From the NCBI GenBank assembly GCA_023139105.1, contig JAGLOF010000001.1, forward strand, positions 50,255-114,254: a DNA stretch of 64,000 bases, written 5' to 3'. Positions 1 through 8,857 of this stretch are shown here, piece after piece. Position 1 is the first letter of the stretch, and every line of letters begins with the position of its first letter. Below the pieces are notes generated by a model. It was not told the DNA's origin and ran no database searches. It saw nothing but the letters and a program-made list of their open reading frames with translations. This DNA is from a bacterium (GTDB taxonomy: Bacteria > Zhuqueibacterota > QNDG01 > JAGLOF01). The position numbers were made by a program, and so were the translations under genes.

Positions 1-1884
1 CATAGCAGTGAATGCTTTAGCTGGAAAGGAATCCTTCTTGATAGAGAAGTATCTGGCATAATCCAATGTGTTCTTTTCACCCTGACAATGATAGGAAAAA
101 ATATGATGCCTTGAATTGATACGCATGGGCTGAGGCAGTTCATCAACAATAAATCCTTCAGGGAAAATCCACTGTACTACTTCATTTTCTGTTGAAACAT
201 ATGAAAACTCAATCGGCAGGTCGCGTTTAGTACGAGTGAATGGATTGGACTGCTGCCGGTGAAAGAGTGCCGGTGTGAAAAATGTCAATCCACCGGCATC
301 CTGCCAAAATTCGGGAACAGTGAAATTGATATGCAGGTGTAACGGTTCATCTACATTATCAAGATTCTCTACACGAATCGAATCTATGTTGAGCTCTTCA
401 AAACGAGATTCCAGCAAATTCTCTACAAACTTATCGACGCCATCATCTTTAATACGATACCGCATACTGATTGCACGGTAATTCTCATACCGTAATGTTG
501 ATTTACAAGCAAGATTCCCTTCTTCATCAACTGTAGCAATCGAATTGGCATAATACATGTTTACAAACTTCGGATTTGGAATGTTGATCATACGATACTC
601 ATCATCTGTGACCAAAAAACCGACATTACAAATATCTTGAGATGGTAAAATATTAAAAGGAACATGTGTATAACTGGCGTCAAGCAAGCGTATTCGAGGG
701 GATTTTCCATAAGCTACAACAACACGATTAAACTGAGAGAGTTTAGGCCATTGTTGATCAATCCGCCCATTAGATCGAGTGCTGATCAACAATGGTTCCA
801 CCTTGAGACCAGCCAACTTCATCATATGAAGCATAGTCCAGTTTTTTTCAACTCGACTACCCTTATTATCGGCTAATACTTTCTTAATCGGGACAAAATC
901 ATCATTGATTATTCCACGATACTCATCATTCACAATATTCACACGAATATAATTATATATTGCCCTGGCTTTGCCATCATCAGTTGTACATGTATCTGTT
1001 AGTTGATGTACCAGTTCATTAATTTCCCGTTTCTTTTTAAGATAACCTTTACTAAAATCTCGTACCTGCCCGGCAAGATCATCCCACTTTTCGATAAAAG
1101 TATAATTGACGGTTCTATCTCTATAACCTACAATCTGAAAACTGATCTCTTTACGATAATCATCGAGGTTGTTGATAAAAACCTCATCTTTCAAAGCCGG
1201 GACTTTATACATGATCCACGTATAAATTTTGGAAGGTCTTTTATTGTCGAAAGATATTTTTTCCTGTGTATAATCAGATATTTCATCCAACTTGATATTT
1301 TTTTTGAAAGCCTTGTAGATAAATCCGGGAGGCACCAGCACACTAACCTGGCTGCGTTTTGTATAAAGATCATTTTGAAATTCCCAGGGTGTCAAATAAC
1401 CTATGCTCTCACTTTTTTTCCGATATCTGTATTCTATTATAGCCCCCTTCTGCAAACCGGGCATTGTAAAGACTTTAACCTTGTAACGATCTACCTCTTC
1501 ATCATAAATATTGCCGCCCTTTAGCTTTATCTTCTTCCCGTTTGGCAGAATTGTATGCGCCTTTACGTCTTTTATCTTGTCTTTATGCCAATATGGAATT
1601 CTGATATCACCATACTCCTTACCATTATCTGTAAGTATTTTTATTCTGACTCGATGTTTAAATTCTAGATAAAGATCATTCCTCATTACTATCTCGATGT
1701 CAACCTTATCCATCAAGATAATGGCATCAGCTTCCGGGGCATCAGCACAACGCGTCATCAATAATTCATCTTTTGAAATTTTACCCCATTTTGGAAGCGA
1801 TGGACATTTGTCATCATCAGCACCCCGGGAGACACTTGTTGCAACCATTACAGCAACGACAAGAATAAGGTGGCGAAAAATCAT
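1..1884 (-). CDS. DUF3857/transglutaminase-like secreted protein, C-terminus off window
   Basis: This open frame is missing from the ORF track because it runs off the left edge; I translated it by hand. It gives 628 codons without a stop from an ATG at 1884. Residues 1-22 form a signal peptide (MIFRHLILVVAVMVATSV...). Residues of about 50-215 resemble DUF3857 (PNGKKIKLKGG, PGLQKGAIIEYRYR). A transglutaminase-like fold follows at about 290-405. Proteins of this family are secreted or periplasmic, common in Bacteroidetes-like bacteria, and of unclear role. The transglutaminase catalytic positions look lost: the usual Cys after the conserved Gly is Arg344 (KGSRVEKNW), the His position is Arg387 (FNRVVV), and only Asp402 (LLDASY) is kept. 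That points to a binding rather than an enzymatic role. Reading direction and family are secure; the function is not. Confidence 0.8.
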   Translation of the reverse strand, partial: MIFRHLILVVAVMVATSVSRGADDDKCPSLPKWGKISKDELLMTRCADAPEADAIILMDKVDIEIVMRNDLYLEFKHRVRIKILTDNGKEYGDIRIPYWHKDKIKDVKAHTILPNGKKIKLKGGNIYDEEVDRYKVKVFTMPGLQKGAIIEYRYRKKSESIGYLTPWEFQNDLYTKRSQVSVLVPPGFIYKAFKKNIKLDEISDYTQEKISFDNKRPSKIYTWIMYKVPALKDEVFINNLDDYRKEISFQIVGYRDRTVNYTFIEKWDDLAGQVRDFSKGYLKKKREINELVHQLTDTCTTDDGKARAIYNYIRVNIVNDEYRGIINDDFVPIKKVLADNKGSRVEKNWTMLHMMKLAGLKVEPLLISTRSNGRIDQQWPKLSQFNRVVVAYGKSPRIRLLDASYTHVPFNILPSQDICNVGFLVTDDEYRMINIPNPKFVNMYYANSIATVDEEGNLACKSTLRYENYRAISMRYRIKDDGVDKFVENLLESRFEELNIDSIRVENLDNVDEPLHLHINFTVPEFWQDAGGLTFFTPALFHRQQSNPFTRTKRDLPIEFSYVSTENEVVQWIFPEGFIVDELPQPMRINSRHHIFSYHCQGEKNTLDYARYFSIKKDSFPAKAFTAM

Positions 1885-2014
1885 ACGTACCCCTCTCTAT
1901 TTTGGATTATAAAATTGTTACAAACTCGGTTCTTTGAGAATATTGTCAACTTTCTTGTTCAGGGCATCCGCACAAAATATCAGGGATGATCAGAACTCTT
2001 CATTCACATTTTTA

Positions 2015-2176
2015 CTAATGGATAATGCCCATCGTTAAAGCAAAGCCTATATCCTTATATTCAATTGAATGGAAAGGTAGAATAGCAATATTCCGATTAT
2101 CCTGTTGAGAAAAAACAGGATTGACCGATAAAGTCAAAAATATAAGTATACCGTAAATACTCATTCCAGCATTCAT
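2015..2176 (-). CDS. short secreted protein, possible truncated TolB-N/CsgG-like remnant
   Basis: A 53-codon frame too short for the track. It has a good ribosome-binding site (AAGGAG, 7 nt before ATG), a signal peptide ending near VFSQQ, and then NIAILPF. That motif usually opens a TolB-N/CsgG-like or adenylate-cyclase-associated domain ('IAVLPF'). The frame stops only about 25 residues into that domain. It is probably the surviving 5' end of a longer secreted-protein gene. It lies between the DUF3857 gene and the beta-barrel gene, all on the minus strand. It could also be a genuine small exported protein. Confidence 0.4.
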   Translation of the reverse strand: MNAGMSIYGILIFLTLSVNPVFSQQDNRNIAILPFHSIEYKDIGFALTMGIIH

Positions 2177-2271
2177 AGTATAACTCCTTTTTTAATATTC
2201 AAGGTTACGCTCTGTATAGATTCATCACGATTATTCATATTCAAATGAAGATGTTTCATCTTGGTAAAATG

Positions 2272-3681
2272 TCAAATAATATTACATACAATAAAAAAAC
2301 GAACCTTATTAGGTGAGAATGTAGTTCTTAAAGCTATTCCTTTAACCATTTTTGCACATATACCTACTTCAGGAATAAATTTAAATTGCGATTCCATTGC
2401 CCCCTCAATATGATAATCTGATAAATATTCAGAGTTTGGGTTTTCCGTATCATATTCCATTCTACTTGAACAACTGTGAGCTGAAGAATACTTATAATAT
2501 TGCATATACAACCCCGCCTCAATCCATGTGAAATTTGTAATATATAATACAGGTACAGAACAATGAAGCTCAAAAGTTTGAAAATAAAAATCGTAATCGG
2601 GAAAATATCTTTTTGTATAATAAACACTCTTGTCACTTAGAAACTCTTTATATCTACGAAAAAGGGGTTCGCCATATATATCAGTTTTAACTTTGCTATT
2701 CATGAGGTCAATATATAATAGGCTTAAATCAAAGTAAGACAATATTCCTCTTTGCTTTCTTAAAGGAATTTGAATTCCGATGCCATAAGATCGATAACTT
2801 TCAATACTAAACTGAGTCTTTGCACTAAATTCAATACCCAATTCAGGATGTGGAACAGGGAATGGTATGTCAAAAAATTGTGAGGTAATATTTTGATGAT
2901 AATTTTCCCTGCCAAAGCCGAATGTACAATAAACACTAAAATCCTGATTATCCTTCCCAGTAACAAATTTCTTTAAAAATGGGTTGACACCCATATCTGT
3001 TGACACAGCAAAGCTATTGGAATAACTATTTTTGAATAAAAATAAATATCTTTCAATATACCATTGAGCCGCTTTATAACTATTCTTTCTATTTCCTTTT
3101 GATCCGAGATACATCTTGTTTATAACTTGAACTACTCTCCTGACTTCTTTATCAAGCAGCAGCTTATAATCGAGTCCTCTCTCAAAGATCAAACCCGGGG
3201 CATCAGCAAAATACTTGTACATAATATAATTAGAATAATCTTCATGCCTCGCCAGCGTCGTGTCAATCTTATTTTTTATACTTCGTTCCGTGTAAAATCT
3301 TTTGTAAAATTCATGACGATATGGAAAATATTTTATAAAGCTGAATAGATCTCTGCTATAAACACTGATACTTCTTCTTTGCTTGGCCCAGGTACTTCTT
3401 TTTATTGCAGCCTCTGTTTTTTTGCTAATATAATTTTCCATATTGTTTGAATCTGCATTGGCAATGCCAACATTATAGGCTAATCTCAAATATACAAAAT
3501 AATCGTAAATTAGAGCCGGATCAACCTTTAGACTTTCCAATTCATATCCAACCTGTCTCTTTAAATTTTTATCTTGAAAAATCTTCTCAGGTATATCATT
3601 TTTATAGATCTCAATTAAATCTTGAGAGTGCAACTCAAAGCATAATAATAAAAAAATGAATACACATAGGTATCGGAACAT
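2272..3681 (-). CDS. unknown secreted protein with C-terminal beta-barrel-like region
   Basis: 469 aa from an internal Met of the track ORF. I chose this start because GGAG lies 8 nt upstream and it begins directly with a signal peptide (MFRYLCVFIFLLLCFELHSQ). Residues 20 to about 220 are charged, probably helical and rich in Lys/Tyr/Arg. From about residue 225 to the end there are repeated aromatic, alternating-polarity strands (FGIGIQIPL-like, ends RFFIVCNII), as in small outer-membrane beta-barrels. I recognise no named family. An outer-membrane location is an inference from strand pattern and signal peptide. The gene stands alone between the short IAILPF ORF and the divergent penicillin acylase. 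Confidence 0.6.
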   Translation of the reverse strand: MFRYLCVFIFLLLCFELHSQDLIEIYKNDIPEKIFQDKNLKRQVGYELESLKVDPALIYDYFVYLRLAYNVGIANADSNNMENYISKKTEAAIKRSTWAKQRRSISVYSRDLFSFIKYFPYRHEFYKRFYTERSIKNKIDTTLARHEDYSNYIMYKYFADAPGLIFERGLDYKLLLDKEVRRVVQVINKMYLGSKGNRKNSYKAAQWYIERYLFLFKNSYSNSFAVSTDMGVNPFLKKFVTGKDNQDFSVYCTFGFGRENYHQNITSQFFDIPFPVPHPELGIEFSAKTQFSIESYRSYGIGIQIPLRKQRGILSYFDLSLLYIDLMNSKVKTDIYGEPLFRRYKEFLSDKSVYYTKRYFPDYDFYFQTFELHCSVPVLYITNFTWIEAGLYMQYYKYSSAHSCSSRMEYDTENPNSEYLSDYHIEGAMESQFKFIPEVGICAKMVKGIALRTTFSPNKVRFFIVCNII

Positions 3682-3884
3682 AATCACTTCTCCGGAATTC
3701 TGTTCAATATATTTCTGATAGTCCAAATATACATCATGGGCGATCTGACGGACCACCTATATGACCATGTTCAAATTTAACGAATTTAAAGTGAGGCAAA
3801 AATCAATATAACAATACTACATCATAATAGCAACAGCAAAAGTCAACTTAAACTAATTAACTATCTGCTAAATGAGTTTTCACC

Positions 3885-3913
3885 TTGACTTTCATGCATA
3901 ATTTTATTAAAAT
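3885..3913 (+). promoter_or_regulatory. sigma-70-like promoter for the penicillin acylase gene
   Basis: TTGACT, a 17-nt spacer, then TAAAAT. It lies 22 nt before the ATG at 3936, in an AT-rich intergenic stretch (3682-3935) that otherwise holds nothing recognisable. Spacing and both hexamers are close to consensus. Confidence 0.5.
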
Positions 3914-3935
3914 CATCTAATTAATCTACTTAAAT

Positions 3936-6230
3936 ATGAACATAAATATTGGATACAGCATGCCGCGCGCATTAAAAATCATATTGATAATATTCACCAT
4001 CGGACTAATCGGACTTCTAAGTCTGTGCGGTATTGGCTTCCACCTGCTGCACCGCACAATACCACAGACAGAAGGTTCACTCACACTTGAGGGTCTTAAA
4101 GACTCTGTCCAGGTCTACAGAGACCACTACTCTATCCCTCACATCATAGCTGCAAATGAAGCGGATGCATATTTTGCCCAGGGTTTTGTGACAGCACAAG
4201 ACCGTATGTGGCAGATGGATCTATGGAGAAGAGCGGCAAACGGACGTGTATCACAAATATTCGGCAGAAACGGAATGAGGCAGGACAGCCTGGCTCTGAC
4301 AATCGGCTTCAGGCGCATTGCCATTCAATTGGAAAAGCAAATTTCTCCTGCACAGAGAGCGCGGTATCAAGCTTATTCCAATGGAATAAACGCATACCGT
4401 AATGCCTATAAAGGCCGCTGGTCTCTTGAATTTATCATGTTCGGTTATTATCCTGCCCCATGGACAGTATTAGACTGCCTGACGATGTCAAAATGGACTG
4501 CCTGGAACCTGGCCAGCGGCTGGAATCATGAAGTAATTACAGGAGAGCTACTAAGACAATTGGGCCACGTACAATTCAAGGCCTTATTCCCCGGCACTGA
4601 TTGGAGCAAAACCGATATTCATGCAATTAAAATTGCAGACTTGCCTACAATACAACCCGAATTACTGATTCCATCTATTCCCCCCGGCAACTCATCCGCA
4701 TGGGTAGTATCCGGAGCAAAAACACAAACAGGCCTGCCTTTACTTGCAGGCGATATGCAGACAGAGCACATGCTGCCATCAAACTGGTATGAGATCCATT
4801 TAATATCCGATGCTATGGACGTCAGTGGCCTTACTATTCCGGGCATACCCGGAGTATTGATGGGACACACGCCAGCATTGGGCTGGACAATTAGCCATAT
4901 CCCTTCACGAGACATCAATCTTGTACTCGTCAATAAAAACGAACACATTGACATTATCCGTGAATCTATAATATTACCGAGAGATTCATCCATTAGCCTC
5001 ACGATTGAAACGACACAATACGGCCCCATAGTCTCTGATTTGCTGGGCAGCAAAGGTCCCGACTATGCACTTAGCTGGACAGGTATGAAATCCGGTGAAA
5101 GCGGTGAAGCTATTTACAGTATAAATACATCAAAAAATTTGAATGACTTGCAGAAAGCATTAGACAATTGGAATTTGTCAGCATTTGCATTTATCTTTGC
5201 CGATACTCTGGGCAATACCGGGCTCCGCACAGCAGGACGTTTAAATCCCAACAAACTCTTACCGAGACGTTCTCAGGCACAATACAGCATAAAACCGCAA
5301 CATATTTCCATTATGAATCCCCCTTCCGGCCTTGTATATAATGCCAAAAATTCATATTTTAAAAATTACTCATGCATCACCCCATTGGACAGCCGCAGCC
5401 AACGCATAAATGCAATGCTTACTAATAATGATTCATTGAGCATCAGAGACATGCAGGCTTTGCAGAATGACATGTTGTCACCCTGGGCCGCTACATTGGC
5501 ACATCAAATATTCACAATGATTGATATAAATCGTATTGCCGATGATGATCTGTCAAAATTACTTGAAAACTGGGAAACATGGCCGGGATCAATGCAGGCC
5601 GGCAGCAAGGAAGCCGCTATATTTCAAGTCTTTCTCTACCAATATGCCCGTAAAACTCTTCTCCCTCTTATAGGAGAGACACTATTAAAACACTTCTGGT
5701 CAATGCCTGAGGCAGTACGCCAGGCCATAGAGGAAATGATAACACAGCAATATTCACCCCTTATTGCCGGACAGGGCAGAGACAAAGAAGTATTAATCCA
5801 CTCTGCCATGGATAGTACTGCAGCATGGCTGCATAAAAATCTTGGTGCTGCCTCCAACTGGTCGTTGGGTAATCTTCAAACATTGACACTCACCCATCCC
5901 CTGGGTGATCATCCTTTACTTGCGCCAACATTCAATCTCGGTCCCATTGCAATGGGCGGTTCTCCAACAACAGTCAGTGCAGTTCAGGCCGATCTAAAAC
6001 ACATAAGAAGTGGTGTTTCCACACGTTTAATTGTGGATCTCTCCAACAGGAATCAACATCTGGCAATAATTCCCAATGGGCAGTCGGGACATATAATCGA
6101 TGCTCATTACAAAGACCAAATGCCTTTATTCCTGAATAAACAATACCATCCCTGCATCAGTAGTATCCGCCAAATAAAGAGATCGGGATGGAAAAAACTC
6201 AGCATTTACCCGGAGAGTACAAATGACTAA
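3936..6230 (+). CDS. penicillin acylase family protein (Ntn hydrolase)
   Basis: 764 aa, the usual size for the penicillin amidase (S45) family, which hydrolyses amide bonds in acylated substrates such as N-acyl amino acids, acyl-homoserine lactones or beta-lactams. One membrane segment (residues about 12-32) suggests a membrane-tethered, periplasmic enzyme. The alpha region carries HIIAANEADAYFAQGFVTAQDRMWQMD-type family sequence. The autocatalytic alpha/beta junction is PGNSSAWVVSG, with Ser253 as the probable N-terminal nucleophile of the beta chain. Most relatives have SN-x-W here; this one has SS-x-W. The substrate cannot be told from sequence. Its last 8 nt overlap the yhaM-like gene, so the two are co-transcribed. 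Confidence 0.9.
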   Translation: MNINIGYSMPRALKIILIIFTIGLIGLLSLCGIGFHLLHRTIPQTEGSLTLEGLKDSVQVYRDHYSIPHIIAANEADAYFAQGFVTAQDRMWQMDLWRRAANGRVSQIFGRNGMRQDSLALTIGFRRIAIQLEKQISPAQRARYQAYSNGINAYRNAYKGRWSLEFIMFGYYPAPWTVLDCLTMSKWTAWNLASGWNHEVITGELLRQLGHVQFKALFPGTDWSKTDIHAIKIADLPTIQPELLIPSIPPGNSSAWVVSGAKTQTGLPLLAGDMQTEHMLPSNWYEIHLISDAMDVSGLTIPGIPGVLMGHTPALGWTISHIPSRDINLVLVNKNEHIDIIRESIILPRDSSISLTIETTQYGPIVSDLLGSKGPDYALSWTGMKSGESGEAIYSINTSKNLNDLQKALDNWNLSAFAFIFADTLGNTGLRTAGRLNPNKLLPRRSQAQYSIKPQHISIMNPPSGLVYNAKNSYFKNYSCITPLDSRSQRINAMLTNNDSLSIRDMQALQNDMLSPWAATLAHQIFTMIDINRIADDDLSKLLENWETWPGSMQAGSKEAAIFQVFLYQYARKTLLPLIGETLLKHFWSMPEAVRQAIEEMITQQYSPLIAGQGRDKEVLIHSAMDSTAAWLHKNLGAASNWSLGNLQTLTLTHPLGDHPLLAPTFNLGPIAMGGSPTTVSAVQADLKHIRSGVSTRLIVDLSNRNQHLAIIPNGQSGHIIDAHYKDQMPLFLNKQYHPCISSIRQIKRSGWKKLSIYPESTND

Positions 6231-7311
6231 TGCAAATCTACAAAAACATTTATCCGATATGACAACGGGTGAAACGCTCTCAGGATATTTTATCTTACGT
6301 AGTATTGAACTCAAAACAAAGCGTGACGGCAAGCCATTTCTATCATTGAGTATTGGCGATGCATCTGCAAGGCTGCCAGCTAATCTCTGGGACAATGCCG
6401 AGCATTTTTACCAACAGTTTCAAGTCGGTAGTGTCGTCAAAATCGATGGCAAAATCGGCACTTACAAAGACTCTCCGCAAGTAGTAATTGATAGAATCCG
6501 TAAAGCCACAAAGACAGATAATGTACATGCATCCGATTTCATGCCCAAGGCCCCTATTGATATTGACCTGGCCTTTAAAAAATTAAATAAAATGCTGGAC
6601 ACAGTCAAAAATCCGGATCTTCGCCGGCTGATGACACTGATCTTCAGTAATGACGACAGAATTCAAGCATTTAAATCAGCACCGGGCGGCAAACTATGGC
6701 ATCATGCATACGTGGGAGGCCTGCTTGAGCACACACTCAATGTCTCCACTGTCTGCATGACAATGGCAGACATGTATCCCGACATAGACAGAGAACTACT
6801 GCTCTGCGGTGCCATTCTTCATGATATTGGTAAACTGGAAGAATATAATTTTGATGGTGGTTTCATAGATTTTACTGATGCGGGCAGATTGATGGGGCAT
6901 ATCACCCTTGGTGCTCAAATGGTTCAGAATCTGATTTCAGAGTTGGACGATGAATCTCCATTTGACCATGAAATCAAACAGCTGCTTATACACCTAATAC
7001 TCGCTCATCAGGGAAAACGTGAACACGGCTCACCTGTTGAACCGGCTATTCCTGAAGCCATGATTCTCTATTATGCGGATGAGATGGATTCTAAGGTCAA
7101 TGCGCTTGGCCGCATCAAAGAACGAGATGCATCTCCCGGACGCAAATGGAGCCAATACATTCAACTACTAGGCAGGTATATTTATCTCCGTGAGGACAGA
7201 GCTGAAGACACTGCACAGACTGCGGGCCCCATTGACCCTATGCCTCCAACCTCAATTCCTATTCCATCCGAACCACCCGGAGATGAGGAGCAAGCTACTT
7301 TATTTGATTAA
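6223..7311 (+). CDS. yhaM: YhaM-like 3'-5' exoribonuclease (OB-fold plus HD domain)
   Basis: 362 aa, close to the YhaM/Cbf1 family length. Residues about 15-95 form an OB-fold (FLSLSIGDASARLPANLWD, KIDGKIGTYKDSPQVVID) that would bind single-stranded nucleic acid. Residues about 155-310 form an HD phosphohydrolase domain with HHAYVGGLLEHT and LHDIGK, the metal-binding His and His-Asp. The C-terminus is a Pro-rich tail. YhaM enzymes trim RNA (and ssDNA) from the 3' end in the cytoplasm. The start overlaps the end of the acylase gene. The stop lies tail-to-tail with the minus-strand gene at 7300, overlapping by 12 nt. Confidence 0.85.
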   Translation: MTNANLQKHLSDMTTGETLSGYFILRSIELKTKRDGKPFLSLSIGDASARLPANLWDNAEHFYQQFQVGSVVKIDGKIGTYKDSPQVVIDRIRKATKTDNVHASDFMPKAPIDIDLAFKKLNKMLDTVKNPDLRRLMTLIFSNDDRIQAFKSAPGGKLWHHAYVGGLLEHTLNVSTVCMTMADMYPDIDRELLLCGAILHDIGKLEEYNFDGGFIDFTDAGRLMGHITLGAQMVQNLISELDDESPFDHEIKQLLIHLILAHQGKREHGSPVEPAIPEAMILYYADEMDSKVNALGRIKERDASPGRKWSQYIQLLGRYIYLREDRAEDTAQTAGPIDPMPPTSIPIPSEPPGDEEQATLFD

Positions 7312-8091
7312 TTCGTTGCCACCGTCAAATACAAATCGCCATTGATTGTCATGCTCTTTACGCCAAACAGAGAGATAATAGCCAGCTCCTAATGTCACCT
7401 CTCCATCATCAATTATCCTGGCAAATGTATACTTGCCTATGGTGTAGGCCAGGTCCTTTGAACCGGCCATGCGCCCCCATACCGGATACCAGCGAAGCTT
7501 ATGCGACAGATCTGTCCCTGCGCGTGCAACAAAATCATCATATCTATTTATGCGCCCTCCACTTCCCGCGGCTACACCTCCAGCTGCAATAAATGAGGTA
7601 AAAGCCGCTGCAGAACCAGCTGTATCGGCCATCGCTGCAAATCTCAAATCCACATCCATGACATCTCGGATGCCGGAAACATCACTGATTATTGGCGGCT
7701 GCCACTTTGGAGTCATACTTGAATCTATCAAACCTAATTGTACCTCAAGTTTCCATTGCCCTTCAATCTTACACCAGACAGTGGCATATAATCTCTTTCT
7801 ATCTAAGAGCCTTCCCCACGACACAGCCATATCCTCAGCAGATGATGCCACCGACCCTTGCTGATTCCATGGCTGAGACGGAAAACGCCCAAGCAGGTTT
7901 GAAGCAAAACTTGCATGTCCTCTATTTGCAATAAATATTGTCACGGGTGTTTCTACACTGTCAAAGCCCTTTTGATAGTTCGCGGATAATACCCGATCGA
8001 TTTCAAATAATACATCCACAGCCGGCTTCCGGCATTGGTAAATGGCAATAACGATTATTGCACAAAATAATACAATAAAACGTTTCATCAC
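7300..8091 (-). CDS. membrane-anchored or lipoprotein with C-terminal NTF2/DUF4440-like domain
   Basis: 263 aa. The N-terminus is a short hydrophobic signal (RFIVLFCAIIVIAIYQCRK). The Cys could be lipidated, but YQC is a poor lipobox. Residues about 140-260 fit an NTF2-like DUF4440/SnoaL-type fold: RWYPVWGRMAGSKDLAYTIGKYTF and YLSVWRKEHDNQWRFVFDGG are characteristic, the latter being the typical terminal strand. Such domains bind small ligands or dimerise; no catalytic role can be assigned. It sits just downstream of the response regulator on the same strand, 43 bp away, so it may belong to that operon. Confidence 0.65.
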   Translation of the reverse strand: MMKRFIVLFCAIIVIAIYQCRKPAVDVLFEIDRVLSANYQKGFDSVETPVTIFIANRGHASFASNLLGRFPSQPWNQQGSVASSAEDMAVSWGRLLDRKRLYATVWCKIEGQWKLEVQLGLIDSSMTPKWQPPIISDVSGIRDVMDVDLRFAAMADTAGSAAAFTSFIAAGGVAAGSGGRINRYDDFVARAGTDLSHKLRWYPVWGRMAGSKDLAYTIGKYTFARIIDDGEVTLGAGYYLSVWRKEHDNQWRFVFDGGNELIK

Positions 8092-8134
8092 ATCTCCTTC
8101 TGAACCACATTGTCAGATCAGGATGATCTGAGAG

Positions 8135-8857
8135 CTAATCAGCATTACTTATATTGAAAACATACCCGGCACTTCGCACAGACTTCAAATATACGGGACT
8201 GGCATGATTGGGTTCGAAATACTTCCTCAGCCGCATTATGAAATTATCTACTGTCCGCGTATCCAGCTGGCCGGAGAGATTCCATACATTCTCCAATATT
8301 TCACTGCGGGATACAATAACACCCTGCCTGTCAGCCAGATATTTCAGCAGCATGGCTTCTCTTGCCGTTAGCTGAAATTCATTGGTGCCATTAGAAGCCA
8401 TAAGAGTATTAAAATTTACTCTATTACTGCCAAATACAAGTTCAGGTTCTGCATCTGATGCATCGATATACCATTGGCTGCGCCTGAACATTCCTTTCAC
8501 ACGTAAAAGAAGTTCTTTCAAATGAAACGGCTTGGTCATATAATCATCAGCACCGACTTCAAGACCCTTTATCTTATCCAGAATACCGGTACGAGCTGTC
8601 AACATGAGAATAGGCATTTGAGGTTTACTCTCTCTGACTACAGCTGCTACTTCAAAACCATCTTTGAATGGTATCATAATATCAAGAATTATAAAGTCGA
8701 TATTTTCAGATGAAAACATGCTCAAAGCCTCATTACCATCCCTGGCATGTAATACCTCATATCCCTCTTCTTCCAGATTGAAGGTAAGACCCACGGCCAG
8801 AGCTTCTTCATCCTCTACCAGAAGTATACAGTATTTATCATCATTTTTCTTTTTCAT
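8135..8857 (-). CDS. OmpR/PhoB-family response regulator
   Basis: 240 aa. The receiver domain (residues about 8-120) has the acidic pocket EDEE, the phospho-acceptor Asp in FIILDIMIPFKDGFE, and the conserved Lys in MTKPFHLKEL. The C-terminal winged helix (about 140-235) has the trans_reg_C signature SRSEILENVW and RTVDNFIMRLRKYFE. It is a DNA-binding transcription regulator switched by phosphorylation from the kinase next door. Its start overlaps the kinase stop by 4 nt (ATGA), indicating translational coupling. The target genes cannot be read from the sequence; the adjacent NTF2-like gene is one candidate. Confidence 0.93.
   Translation of the reverse strand: MKKKNDDKYCILLVEDEEALAVGLTFNLEEEGYEVLHARDGNEALSMFSSENIDFIILDIMIPFKDGFEVAAVVRESKPQMPILMLTARTGILDKIKGLEVGADDYMTKPFHLKELLLRVKGMFRRSQWYIDASDAEPELVFGSNRVNFNTLMASNGTNEFQLTAREAMLLKYLADRQGVIVSRSEILENVWNLSGQLDTRTVDNFIMRLRKYFEPNHASPVYLKSVRSAGYVFNISNAD

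Noticed and set aside
1003-1524. 173-aa plus-strand ORF
   Set aside because: It lies wholly antisense to the hand-translated DUF3857 gene, has no ribosome-binding site, and its translation resembles no protein.
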